64,000 nucleotides of DNA from Papaver somniferum (GCF_003573695.1 NC_039359.1:156356210-156420209), one strand, 5' to 3'; counted from the stretch's first letter, positions 33,331-45,354 are shown. The notes: a model not told the origin generated them from the letters alone. Program-made: numbers and translations.

Positions 33331-34224
33331 CATCTTAATATTTCAAAGCCTGGTGAATGAGATAAGTCATAAACTTGTAACATTAATATTGAAACTAATA
33401 AAAATATTTATTCAAGGTCTTTTAGTAGTGATAAGTCAAACAAATTGATAAAAACTGAAATTTGAAAAGAGATAAGTCATAAACAAAGTGACACCGAAAT
33501 TTAAAAAATTTGTCTGAAGATTAAAAATGTTTAGAAGAAATTCAAAAAGTGCTCTTTAATGAAGATTACAAACTCTTCTTCCTCTTCTTCCTCTTCAATG
33601 GTTGCTTTCTTGTAGTCTTGCGCCACTGATTATGTTCCTCGTCATTTGCTATATCCCACACGTTTTCATACCATCCGCCTTTTGTCAACATCTTGGCCAC
33701 CAATTTTGATCTCATTTGCTGAAAAATGTCTTCGGCCCTCTGCTGACCTTTTTCCATACCTTTTGTTGTCTTCATACTTCATTTCATAAAGTAACAAGTA
33801 TATATTAGACAGTCCGAGTTGATTATTTGGGAAGGGCATGGCATGATGTTTAATTCGTGCTCTTCTATAGGTGGGTGACCCTTCAATGCTCTCTTCTTGT
33901 TGAGTTCTACTTGTACCACAGCTGCTAGTTGCTTTGCATCGTCTTGATATGTCTGCTTATTTTATGAGTGTAACGAGTTATACCATTTCCATTCATTGGC
34001 TTCGAAATCAAAATTCAAAAGTGACCAGTGCAATCCCATCCTCGTTTGATCTGTAGAGTGATTGATAGGGATTACAAGAACTTCCAGGTTCTCAGGCATG
34101 TCCCGTATGAAATTAACCACAAGCTTTTCCACCTCGCTGGTGACATTATACTTGACATAGTACTGCAATTAATAATTTTTTAGAAAACAAAATTAATTAG
34201 GCTCACCTTAATCAGAAAACTAAC

Positions 34225-34550
34225 AAGCATGTACACTACTATAGAAAACTAACAAATCAAACATTGCAGGCCTGAAAACAGACCGTATATCCATGTATGA
34301 TATACAGGTGTACACCTATGTACACACCTATATAAATCTAACAATCAAGAATTAGCAGACCATGTGTCAATCATAGATGCATATTGGTGTACATCTATGT
34401 ACATAGCTAAATAAATCTAACAATCAACACTTAACAGACCATGTGTCAATCATATATGCATATTGGTGTATATCAATGTACACAGCTAAAGAAATCTAAA
34501 AACACATAGAACACGCCATGTCAATCAACTATGTACACAATACATATTAA
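34225..34550. repeat. GGTGTACA/TGTACACC palindromes, protease-gene intron
   Basis: At least four units near 34232, 34308, 34384 and 34467, separated by about 76-83 bp and embedded in near-repeats (AACAATCAA...ACCATGTGTCAATCATA), so unit and spacer were duplicated together. Confidence 0.8.
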
Positions 34551-35769
34551 AGTAACTATACATGACATTTCTTATTTGTTTTGAGAAACTTACACATGCA
34601 GTAGGACTCATAATTTCACATCTCAGGTACTTTTTTCCATCTGGAGGACGAATGCTATCTCTGACAAGTGCTCTTCTACGTCGATGGATGTAGAACTGGA
34701 GTACCTCCTGGTCCAGATATTTGTTGAACATCAGTTCACGAAGTACTCTTCCAACAATCAAAATATCTTCCTTGACTGTTGGATCATCCAGGCTTGTTAG
34801 TTTCCAAGCTACAGAGCTGCGGAAACATAAAGGAAATGTTAACATGGTGTACAAATTTGTGCACATAAATTTTTTTATAACATTCAATCATGGTGTTTTG
34901 CGAACTTACTCCAGGCTTGCGTAGTCAAAGAATTTTTGTACCCTTTTTTTGTCTTGTCCTGCTTGCATAGCTTGGTATAGTGGTGATAGACGAACATCTG
35001 GCAATGGATTGTGAGGACAATATACATCTCCCTTTCTCTTTATTGGCGCAGGATAGCATGGTTCTCGTCCCTCTTTGATCCTCTTGCCTTTTGGATCTGA
35101 TTTTATCACTACTCATTTGGTATTACCCTCGGCAGTGAAATCAGGATCTAGCTTTCTTTTTGCATTTCTCTTTTGTGGTGTCTTGGACAACTTACCAGCG
35201 GCTTGTGTCTTCAACATCTCTTCTTCCTTCATCCTCCCTGCTCTTGTCCTCAATGGAGTCGTCTTCTCTTCTTCTACCTCTTGGCTGCTAAAAAATTCAC
35301 TAGGATTTTGTTGAATGAACTGCACTGCTTCTTCAATGATCCTTTCTCGTACATCTTCATTGGATAATGATTTTTGCGGCGAATCTTCTTTTGGATCTTC
35401 TTGGCTCAATAATGCAAAGCTTGGACAATAGTGGCGAATCAGGGTTGCCATATTTTCCTTCACTTCAGATGGTGCCTTTCTGTAACAACCTTTTTCAAGC
35501 TTTACGAACACAGTTTCAGACAAGTTATCTAGAAGGTCCTCAATTGATGTATAAGTCTCATTCTGTGATTCTTCTCCTTGTGTGAGTAAAAGGACTTCTT
35601 TAGGATCCAACTGACATATGTCTTCAGCTGCAATTATGGTAGCTTCATCAATTTCAGTTGTTCGAGTGCCATCTATCATATTCTGGTCATCAAGGTTCAC
35701 TTGGTCTTGTTTATCTTCATTGATTACACTTGTCTTTGGCATTGAAGTATTGAAAAATGAAATTTTTAT

Positions 35770-35900
35770 GAGAATTTTCAATGGTGTACAGAGTTTTACA
35801 CCAATGTACAGGTATGTACACAAATTCGGAAGAAGTCATAAAGTTTTGAGAAAAGGTATTAGCTTTCACACACTGGTGTATGACTATGTACACACATAAA
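35770..35900. repeat. GTGTACA palindromes, protease-gene intron
   Basis: Units near 35784-35822 (three overlapping arms) and 35875-35895, inside the intron between the acidic exon and the next one. Confidence 0.65.
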
Positions 35901-35939
35901 AAAATAAATGACTTGCAAATTTAAAAAAACTGATGTTGT

Positions 35940-36420
35940 ACCTTTGCTTTTCAGGAGTTTCAGACGGAACTTCATTCCTTTCAGATTCAGTTCCATGCTC
36001 GTCATCACCACCTTTGCTACCCTCTTTGTCATTGTCATGATCATGCGCATCACCACCCTTGCTACCCTCCTTGTCATTGTCATCACCATCATCATCATTA
36101 TTATCATCATAATTATGGTCATGCACATCACCATCTTCATTGTGCTCCTCCTTGTCATTGTCATCACCATCATCATCATCTTCCTTGTGCTCCTCCTCAA
36201 TCTTGTCATCCTCCTCCTCCGCCTCCTCCTCATCAATCTCATCATCTTCCTTGTGCCCCTCCCCATCCTTCTCATCCTCTTCCTCATCCTCATCATCCTC
36301 ATAAATATCCTCGTCTTCCTTGTGCTCCTCCCCATCCTCCTCATCCTCCTCCTCATCCTCATCATCCTCCTCAATCTTCTCATCCTCCTCAGTTTCAAGC
36401 CGTATTTCCTTTGCACATTT
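35940..36420 (-). repeat. trinucleotide-type low complexity coding for acidic residues
   Basis: TCATC/TCCTC repeats on the plus strand, read as E/D runs on the minus strand within the protease gene. The plus-strand hydrophobic frame here is a shadow. Confidence 0.75.
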
Positions 36421-38019
36421 GAAGATTTCATTCAAAGTGTTATTACGGAAATCATTAACTTGCCTTTCTGTCAAGTTCATTAGACCAACTTCATTAACTT
36501 TTAGTCTTTTCTATTCAATGAAACTAAGAAGCCTTTCTTGCCTATCCAGAACTTCAGTAAGCTCCTCATGCAACTCATTTCTTCGCATATCTGAAATGCG
36601 CAGCTTTTCCTTCACAACATCTATGTTATTTTCTTGTTTGTGCCTCCGGTACTCATCCAAAAGCAATCGCTCTTCATCAGTATAAGCCTTCACCCATCCT
36701 GGTTGCATCTGAAAACATGCCAAAGTGTCAACATTGATCACGGGTGTACAATTTTTTACACATGTTGCAAGAGTGTACATTGTTGTATAAAAGACAACTT
36801 TCTTAAAATCTATCAACAATGTGCAATCATGTACACCTTCTTAAAGGTGTATATCAATGTACATATACTATTCTAAGAAAGTTTTTTGAGATACCTTTTT
36901 CATGCAATCATTCAGTTCTTTCTCGATTGTATTACTGACATCGCTGATGATCCACCTAAGAAGCCTTGTCACACCTTCCTCATTGCTTGGATTCATGCTT
37001 TTGTTGTGTTCAGCAAACCAATGTTGCATTAACAAATAGGTGAATAGTTAGAAATGTAAGAGCAAGGAACAAACACAATGAACAGAATTATTTAAAATGG
37101 TGAATGGATATGTCAGGTGTACAACTGTGTGCACATGTAAACTCACCAACAGATAAAGCACACAACCATTAACTTTAATTGGTGAATCCTAAAGTTTCTT
37201 AATGCTCGCCATGATATACTCATGTATATGAACTGGCCAGCAAGTTCTCTTCATCATATCCAAAGACTCAAAATAGTGTGCAACTTGTTCTTGCTAATCA
37301 TACTTCCGTTTGCCTGGGTAAAAAAGACAGTGATACACAAGTACATAGTAAACAACACCACTAAATCTCCAGCATTTCTTTCAATCTCCATTTTCGACTT
37401 TGGGTTTAGCTTCATGATACGTACGATTTCCTCCTCCAGATCTTTTTTTCCCAGCTCAGTTCGTTTCTTAAGAGTCAATCTGTTTATCAGCGGACCGTAT
37501 CTTTTTTCAGCTGAAGTTTTTACATCTTCCCCTTTTTCAACTTCCATTGGCACCATCTTAATCCCATAAAATAGAAACAAATCCTCAGGTTCACTCTTTA
37601 CTGCCACTTGCTTGTTCTTCTTGGTAGTATCAAACATGAAATAATGTCCCCCCGAGTCACAAATTTCATGGCGGTACTGTCTCACAATTTTCAGAATTGA
37701 GTTTGGGTTCTTAGTCCATATATCATCTCTCTTTTTACTTGTATCTTCCTCATCTTTCCGGTCTGCTTTTTTGTGGACAAAGATATCTATAACAGGCCAG
37801 AATGGTCCTTCTTTTTGCTTCTCTAGTTGATAATTGGTGAACCATACTTTTTTTCCTCTTTTTGTTTCATCTTCCTCAAGGTTTTTATTCACAAAGTCAC
37901 TGAAGGCATGGAAACTTGACCTATATGGTTTGTTGGTATCTACGAAAATGAACCAAGAAGAATAATACATTCATTATACTCATATAAGTACAAATCATAT
38001 CACTATACACATAAATAGG

Positions 38020-38625
38020 ATCATATCATACAGGTGTATAGTTGTGTACACTCCTACAGAAAACTAACTAAAACAATATTTGTTCCCACACAACATGCCA
38101 TAAATCAATGTGCGTGTACAAATATTTACACTCATACAGAAATCTATCAAAAACAGCTTTAAAACACAGACAACAAGCAAAATAAAGGTGAAATAGCATG
38201 TTGGTGCAAAGATGTGTACACCAACACCAAAAAGGATGGGATAATATGTTGAGAACACACACATTAGTCCATATGAAGATGAAATAACAGGTTGACAACA
38301 CATACAACAGGCCATATGAAGGTGAAATAGCATGCTGGTGCAAAGGTGTGTACACCGGTAAACACAAGTGATGACACAACACACACATTAGGCCATATGA
38401 ATTTGAAATAGCATGCTGGTGTACAAACCAGTACACTGCTACAGAAACATCTTTAAAAAAAACAGAACATGACATAAATCACTACAACAATATTGTGGTG
38501 TACAAATCTGTACACACCAACAATAATTCCCACAAAAATTGCTCAAAAACAAGATATAACTAGATATGAATTACTGCAAAAACATGGCGGTGTACAAATT
38601 TGTACACATGTACAAGAAATTGAAT
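38020..38625. repeat. GGTGTACA palindrome array with 60-100 bp spacing, first intron of protease gene
   Basis: Units near 38033, 38112, 38212, 38346, 38418, 38497 and 38590; spacers share GCCATATGAA(G/T)(A/T)TGAAATA(A/G)CA. This is the densest array of the family in the window. Confidence 0.8.
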
Positions 38626-39434
38626 AAAAATTGCTCAAAAATAGACATAATTGTGCTTGAATTGTTACCTTTTTTTTGAGATAACAGATGTTGAAGGCTT
38701 TGAAGACTTTAGAGGATTTGAAGGCTTTGAAGGCTTAGATTTCTTCTTAGCTGGTGATGTTTTTGAACTTTCTGGTACTAAAATTGATGTTGAATCTTCT
38801 AATGATCTCTTCAATCTCGTTGATTTCCGAATCTCTTTTGCAGCAACTGATGGAGTTGGGGATGAAATTGGTGTTGAATCTTTTAATGCCGACTTTGATC
38901 TCATTCTTGGTGATGTTGATTTTTGATTTTCTTCTACCGCAACTGATGGAATTTCTTCTTCAGTTGATGTTGAATCTTCCATTGTTGGTGCGTTTGTCTT
39001 TAAAAACTACTTTTTTCCTTTCAACATGATGTTACAGATACTGCAATCATCTAGGTATTTTGATTAGTAAGATTTTAGGGTTTTTGAAGAAATGTTTTCA
39101 ATAATTTGAAGAAATTTCTAGGATTTGTCTGCAAAATTTCAACCGATATTTTTCTTCTGCTTTTAGTCTGCAAAACAATTAAAATGGACTTATTGTTTTG
39201 TCTGTTACGCCGTAGTTTCTTTAATTCAGTTTCTTTTTTGAAGCAAACGTGTCGCAACCACGTTCATTGTGTCAGTTACAAACTGATTCCATTCGCTGCA
39301 CGTGTGCTTTATTAAAAGCGTTCGAAGGGTAACAACGTCTTTATACATTTTGTGGACTAATTTGTTCCTGGTTGGATCGGGGTGGACTAATCTGTTCTTT
39401 TTTGTGCGGTTTTGGAATGAACCGTTTTTTTCCC

Positions 39435-40251
39435 TTATCCAAATTTAGTCGGTCAAGAAATATAATGTATTTACTTGATCAACTAGTTTAGGACCTTAAT
39501 AGCTAAGTTAGGAAACCCTATTCTTGTAGGATAAGTAATATGTCTACTATATAAGGAGGCCTACGCTATGAGTTCTCAAGGAAATTCTCATTAGAGATGT
39601 GAGGAATTCATCCCACCTCTTGGGGTGGATGTGAGAGACCATCAATGGTGGAAGGAGTACATAATTATGGTGCTTATGGGATACTTATCGATGTTGGAAG
39701 ATATGTTGTTATGGAGTATTCGTGTGGAGATGTTAGTAAGACATCTTGTTGATGAGAAGATCATCTTGGTGGTGCTGGATTAGATTATTGGTGTTGAACT
39801 AAAGGCGTCCATGGTAATCTATGTCAGGGTGTGCAGAGAAGATCATCTCGTTGTGCTAGATAATACGGTAAATATTATCTCATATGGGGTGAAGACACTA
39901 CTTTGGATTTATAAGGCGTTTGTGAGAGTTGTCCAGTCACATTGTGGTGAGTCGATAATTGATTATTCAATTCTTGTGTAATTCTTAATTGGTTCTACAA
40001 TAAAGAAAGAGGTCGTAGCCGTTTGGTGGATGTAGACGATATACAAACATTTTGTATATTTTTGAACCACGTTAAATCCGTGAGTACTTTATTTTTGTTG
40101 CTTTTGTTTATGGCTTGCATCCGTGTGGTTATCTTTCTCTTCTTATCCTAGATCATAGTGTGATTCATAGAGCAATCCGAGAGATCAAGTGTTTCTTGTT
40201 AGCTATTTTGTTTCCGCAGTATTTGCATGTAGATGGATCTGAACCCCAACA
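39435..40251 (+). repeat. 5' LTR of the LARD, right piece
   Basis: Resumes after the MULE and ends CCCCAACA. It includes a TATA-like CTATATAAGG near 39547 and the GAACCACGTTAAATCCGTG block near 40063, both kept in the 3' LTR. Confidence 0.9.
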
Positions 40252-40253
40252 AT

Positions 40254-40297
40254 TGGTATCAGAGCGATCCAATTGTCTCAACAATTGGTATCAGAGC
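40254..40297 (+). promoter_or_regulatory. duplicated tRNA-iMet primer-binding site
   Basis: TGGTATCAGAGC, complementary to the 3' end of initiator tRNA-Met, occurs at 40254-40265 and again at 40286-40297; each copy is preceded by CAACAAT, so the LTR end was copied too. The period is 32 bp. Confidence 0.85.
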
Positions 40298-43200
40298 CTT
40301 AGGTTGGATAGAAGATTTGAAGAGAGAAGTTTTAGGTTTTCTTGTAGCAGAAAATTTTGAAGACAAGGGATTTGGTTTCATCAAGTATGTGAGGATTTGA
40401 TGTTACATCTTCCGAAGATGCAAAGTTTGATGTTATCAAGTATGTGTAGGATTTGATTTCATCAGTTTTGGGAACAAAGCAAAGTAAAGTGTACTTCTGA
40501 AGGAATGGGATTATATCAGGTGATCTGCATTCGATGTGGTCAAGATGTATGGTCTTGATGTTTTGGTGCTCTACATTGGAGATTTGGCATTGATTCTTAT
40601 TGGAGCATAAACCCTATGCATGGCTTCAAGTAAGTTTTATTTATTTTTTATACTTCGTACCATATTCTTGTGAACTGTTTGAGAGAGCTACGTATATTTG
40701 TTTTCAATTAATCAGTATTTGCTTGGCAAGACACAAGAAGGCAAGAATATTTTGGTTGGGATACAAATATTGTTTTGTATGTTTGTGGAAGTAAATACGG
40801 AATATTAGCATGTCAAAGTATCATTATTGTTCCGAACCAAGGGAAACAATAATTTGGTTATCAATCGTCATCAGTTGGATCACATTGTTGTTTGTCTTTA
40901 GCCTGAAGTTGAAGAATGTGAAGATGAATTCATACTCGTTTTTCCTTATTTGTTTGTTAAAATAAGGATTTTGGGAAATATCGTAGTAGGTTTCGTTTTG
41001 GATGTATTGTCCATTGGCCAGGATTTGATATGTTCTAGAAGTGAAGAGTTTGATTCTCAGTCTTAGTATTTGAAGCACGTGGCTAGAAATAAGTTGAAGG
41101 ACAGTGATCGTTGGATGAGATGTGATATTGGTTGTGGTGGAGCTATGGTTTCTTATTATTGTATAAGAAGCAGTTTGTCGACACAGTTTGTAGGGTTTCT
41201 TTGTCTGTGTTGAGTATGGCATTGTGTCGGTAGAACAATGTTTTCTGGAGTTTTATCGTACTGTTTCCGACGGAGAAGCTAGATAGTTTGTGATCTTTTT
41301 GATTCTTTCCGATGATGTTCAGTCGAATAGTTGTTTGTTTGTACACCATTTGAAGTCGATCGGAGCTGGTTGAAGTGAAAGACCTTTGTGAGAAACAGGT
41401 TGGTCTATTTGTGTTACGGATACGTTCCTACTTTGGTGAAGACCCGTTATGAGGAATTAAAAAGGTATCGCTTGGACACTTCAAGAGTTTAAAGAATAAA
41501 TATACAATACTACAGATATTTTGTGGTGGTGTGGCTATGGAAGTTAGTGCATACTACAAGGAGAGAAAACACAGTGCATGAATTTGAGAGAGATGCAATT
41601 TCGGCGTGTTTTTCCCTCAACCTTTATTATCCGTTGGCTATTTGATTTTCTGATGATTAGTGTGAGACTTTTTGTTGGAGAGAGCTACATTATAGCAATG
41701 GTTATATTTGGTGGCTTGCTCATCTACTATGGTTATTGAAATTGGTTTCAATAAGGATAGAGCCTGTAGAGATGAAGGTAAAGATTTCTTTTGAGAAATT
41801 TGGTTCAGCAACGATATAGTTTACGTCAAGTTATTTTCTATACATTTTTTGAGAAGATAAACACAAGAGCGTCTTGAATTGGTTGGATCTTGAGGAAGTT
41901 ACCAAAGGTTTCAGATTATGGCTGTGTGTGATTGAGTCTTTGTGTAAAGGACGGATTATCAGATTTCGAACGTTGGTGTACGTTTGGAGCAAGATTGGGA
42001 AAGGGATATGCACAAGGCAGAATGTGTGACATTATGCATTGTTACGAGGGCAGCAATGAGTTCTTCGACGCTAGTCACAGTTATATCCGAGTCCGATTGT
42101 GTTGTGGTTTGACAGTCGCGAAGTCGAAACTACATGCTTGCTATGAAATTGATAAAAGACTATCTTGACAATTATGTTAAAGCTTGTAAATAGGACATTG
42201 TTGTCAAAGCCCATTGAGGTTACTGAAGTGGTGTATAAGATTGGTATGTCAGCTGTCGAAGTCTCTGTGAAGCTGGACATGTGTTTTTGGTATGTATGCA
42301 TTGGTCAAAGACATGATGAGCTTTTTGGAGGAGTAAAACTTAACTGGGGATGGTCGTATAATCATGATCCAAACGGAGATAGGCTCGTAAAGCAAGATTC
42401 ATAGAGATGAGCTCGAGATTGGCACGCAGTGACAATGATCCGTAGATTGGTTATACTTGGTGTGCAGTTAGAGTCATGCTCAATATGCTTTGATACATAC
42501 AAGATGGTTAGTTTTTTGGAAGCTAACATGGAGGTTGGTTTGTTACAAATTAACACAAAGTTTCTCGTTAACTCGCTTTGGAGGACATGCTCATGGAAAA
42601 AAACAAGTGTGTGATTAGTTGTTTGAAGAAGCAATTGACTTGGATGGAGTTTAGAGACAAAAATGAACATTGTGGTTCTTCTAAGGTAATGCTTAGGCAG
42701 ACGCATGGAGGCTATGGTAGTTTTATTTGGTGATCGAGTAGTTATGGATATCAACCCTAACGGATGTGGTGCGCCAGTTGAAGTTAATGTCATAGAAAGA
42801 TTAAGGTGGAGCAGGGCAGGTCAATACGGATCTGTGTTCGTATTATGAAACAAAAAAGGTCTAGCGAAGGCTCATGGTGCATAATGACTGTAACTAAGTT
42901 CGAAGGTAGCATATAGAAAATGATCGTGCATGGTCTGATTGAGTTGGCATGCAATACACCTGAAATGGTGCCAATCATTGTGGAGTTGTGAACATAAAGG
43001 AGTAAGGTGTTTCTCAAGATGTTGCATAATGGGTGATCATATGACGATGATTGGTTTAATGGTCAGGAATTGTTTTCACTATTGTGGAGATTTATACAAT
43101 CACCGAGAGGTTGGATTGTTAAGTCTTGAGTAAGTGACATTGAAGTTTGGTTTGCTCTCTTCTGGTGGAGGTTCTATGGGTGAACTACATTTTGGTTTGA

Positions 43201-43311
43201 TTCCTATTGAGGATATGTAGGCAACCACTGGTGGTGCAATCGGTGTTCAGAAGATGGAGGGATAACAACTTGATCGTCTCATGCATAAATGCATGATCTG
43301 AGGTGGAGAAT
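40298..43311. other. coding-less interior of the LARD
   Basis: No gag, protease, integrase or reverse transcriptase motif is found in any frame. The longest frames (about 140 aa, minus strand) lack domains. The stretch ends in a polypurine tract at 43299-43311. Confidence 0.75.
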
Positions 43312-44245
43312 TGTAGGTTAAGTCCGTGTCAAGTTTGAAATAAGTCAAACTTGGAATGGTCGACCAGTTATGGGTTTGGGATAACCCTAACTTGGTCGGT
43401 GAGTGAAATTTGGATTTATCCAAATTTAGTCGGTCAAGAAATATAATGTATTTATTTGATCGACTAGTTTAGGACCTTAATAACTAAGTTAGGAAACCAT
43501 ATTCTTGTAGGATAAGTAATATGTCTACTATATAAGGAGGCCTAGGCTATGAGTTTTATCTATGAGTTCTCAAGGAAATTCTCATTAGAGATGTGAGGCA
43601 TTTATCCCACCTCTTGGGGTGGATGTGAGATACCATCAATGGTGGAAGCAGTACATCATTATGGTGCTTATGAGATACTTATCGATGTTGGAAGATATGT
43701 CGTTATGGAGTATTCGTGTGGAGATGTTGGTAAGACATCTTGTTGATGAGAAGATCATCTTGGTGGTGCTGGATTAGATTATTGGTGTTGAGCTAAAGGA
43801 ATCCATGGTAATCTATATCAGGATGTGCATAGAAGATCATCTCGTTGTGCTAGATAATACGGTAAATATTATCTCATATGGGGTGAAGACACTACTTTAG
43901 ATTTATAGGGCGTCTGTGAGAGTTGTTCGGTCACATTGTGGTGAGTCGATAATTGATTATTCAATTCTTGTGTAATTCTCAATTGGTTCTATAATAAAGA
44001 AAGAAGTCGTATCCATTTGTTGGATGTAGACGATATACAAACATTGTGTATATTGTTGAACCACGTTAAATCCGTGAGTACTTTATTTTTGTTGCTTTTG
44101 TTTATGGCTTGCATCTGTGTGGTTCTCTTTCTCTTCTTATCCTAGATCGTAGTGTGGTTCATGGAGCAATCCGAGAGATCAAGTTTTTCTTGTTAGCTAT
44201 TTTGTTTCCATAATATTAGCATGTATATGGCTCTGAACCCCAACA
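43312..44245 (+). repeat. 3' LTR of the LARD
   Basis: TGTAGGTTAAGTCC...CCCCAACA, 934 bp, uninterrupted. It carries an extra 13 bases by tandem duplication of TATGAGTTTTATC-type sequence near 43550. Confidence 0.9.
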
Positions 44246-44250
44246 GCAAC

Positions 44251-45060
44251 ACCCCCGTCTTGGTGTATTCTGATCGCCTTGGCTTTTTTACGCTCTAAAT
44301 ATAACAAAACTGGATCGTGGTGTAGTCCCATTTCTTTCACTTTATTATATATGTATAAGAGGATATTTTTCTCTTCTTTTTTGAGTGTATGGTCGCCCCA
44401 CCCATCTTGGGGTGTTTCCTTATCCGGAGTGTATGGTCTTTTTACCCCCTTTGGTATCCACTCATGTTGGAGTGTGTCTCTTCACCACTTCTGGTTGTTC
44501 ACTCATTTGGGGTGTACGACTTAAGCTCTTCTCAGTTTGAGTTGTTCTTATCACTTTTGCTTTCTGACATTCTAAAGCAAGCAACACCCAGTCTTGGTGT
44601 CTTATATCATCTTTGTTATGGACGTTTATGAAGAAGTTTCCTCTTCTTGAGAATTTTGCTACGACTATCAGTATGTTCAAGTGTATTCCTATCACTTTCT
44701 TTGGTTCTAAAGCGAGAAACACCTAGTCTTGATGTATTATCATTGCTTTCGTTTTGTTTCATTTGAAGTCGTGCAGCACCTAGTTTCAGTGTATTCTTAT
44801 TGTTTTCGCTTTCGTTCGTTCCAAGCAAATAACACCCAGTCTTGGTATATTTTCGTCGTTTTCGCGCTCTTTCATTCTAGGGCAAGCAATAACTTATCTT
44901 GGTGTATTTCATCGCTTTCGCTTTATTTTGTTTAAAGCAAGCAACACCTAGTCTTGGTGTATTCTCATTGCTTTCGCTTCAGAAAGTTTGTTTTGAAGAA
45001 GCAACTATTACTTCTTTTGTTTTTTCTTATTCTAAAGCAGCAATACAAGATTCTTTTTAC
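44251..45060. repeat. right part of the split minisatellite
   Basis: Units of about 60-65 bp: AAGCAAGCAACACC(T/C)AGTCTTGGTGTATT(C) then CATTGCTTTCGCTT; at least five between 44690 and 44985, with older GTGTATGGTC-type units at 44380-44530. No gene; frames here are by-products of the repeat. Confidence 0.7.
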
Positions 45061-45068
45061 TAACAAAC

Positions 45069-45354
45069 TGTTGGCGGAGAAGAGAATATTGAGGATCTAC
45101 TATGTTTATACTCTTTCCTTTTGTGTTAAGAGTGTGCACTCTATCATATACTGTGAGTGACATTCTTGCCCTGTATACAGTTTTGTTTATGGCGAGAATT
45201 ATATCCTCGAACTCCTATTTAGCGCCTGAGCCTCCATTGTATTTGCATAACAGTAATATGATATTCTCTCTTCTCCTGTGGATGTAAGCTATGAGTTGAA
45301 CCACGTAATTCCTGTGTTCTCCGCTGTGTGTTTATATTGTCATCTTTCGCCTTA
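45069..45354 (+). repeat. 5' LTR of Copia-1
   Basis: Starts TGTTGGCGG and ends GCCTTA, so it lacks the usual terminal CA. Contains GTGGATGTAAG and GAACCACGTAATT near its 3' part. Confidence 0.9.

Larger units (their letters stand above)
33566..38982 (-). pseudogene. Ulp1-like C48 cysteine protease gene of the MULE, broken
   Basis: Minus-strand, multi-exon. Exon 1 (38982 to about 38671) is S/T/K-rich. A second exon (37939 to about 37320) has FVNKNLEEDET and HYFMFDTTKKN. Then a coiled coil (about 36710-36511), a very acidic low-complexity stretch (36480-35940), a charged exon (35735-34916), a helical exon (34817-34590) and the protease domain. The domain holds GLHWSLL (His codon 34028-34030), WYNS (Asn where Asp is usual) and CPSQ with SDCLIYTC (Cys codon 33809-33811). 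Ulp1-family enzymes cleave SUMO-like modifiers; the target of the transposon versions is unknown. In-frame stops near 35113, 33962 and 33776 indicate inactivity. Confidence 0.8.
26980..39434. mobile_element. 12.5-kb Mutator-like element, Kaonashi type
   Basis: Bounded by an exact 9-bp duplication TTATCCAAA (26971-26979 and 39435-39443), and the intact 3' LTR of the host LARD shows the uninterrupted site. Terminal regions share only short inverted motifs (GATTAGTCCA with ACCGC(C/A)CAAAA), so it belongs with MULEs lacking long TIRs. It carries two convergent genes: a mudrA-type transposase (plus) and an Ulp1-like protease (minus). That gene pair defines Kaonashi MULEs in other plants. Both genes are broken here. 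Confidence 0.9.
26867..44245 (+). mobile_element. non-autonomous LTR retrotransposon (LARD-like), interrupted by a MULE
   Basis: Its two LTRs (26867-26979 plus 39444-40251, and 43312-44245) frame a 3.06-kb interior without gag or pol. The 5-bp target duplication GCAAC is exact at 26862-26866 and 44246-44250. A tRNA-iMet primer-binding site follows the 5' LTR and a polypurine tract (TGAGGTGGAGAAT) precedes the 3' LTR. Removing the MULE and one copy of its target duplication gives a 921-bp 5' LTR; the 934-bp 3' LTR differs mainly by a 13-bp tandem duplication (near 43550). Having no coding sequence, it must have moved using another element's proteins. Confidence 0.9.

Noticed and set aside
35908..36685. 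Plus-strand hydrophobic/serine-rich proteins
   Set aside because: They are complements of the acidic low-complexity exon and coiled coil of the minus-strand protease gene.
40824..43133. Small genes inside the LARD interior
   Set aside because: Short frames on both strands, no domains, no splice logic.
44279..44935. Overlapping short proteins
   Set aside because: They are created by the minisatellite units; no domain and no consistent frame.
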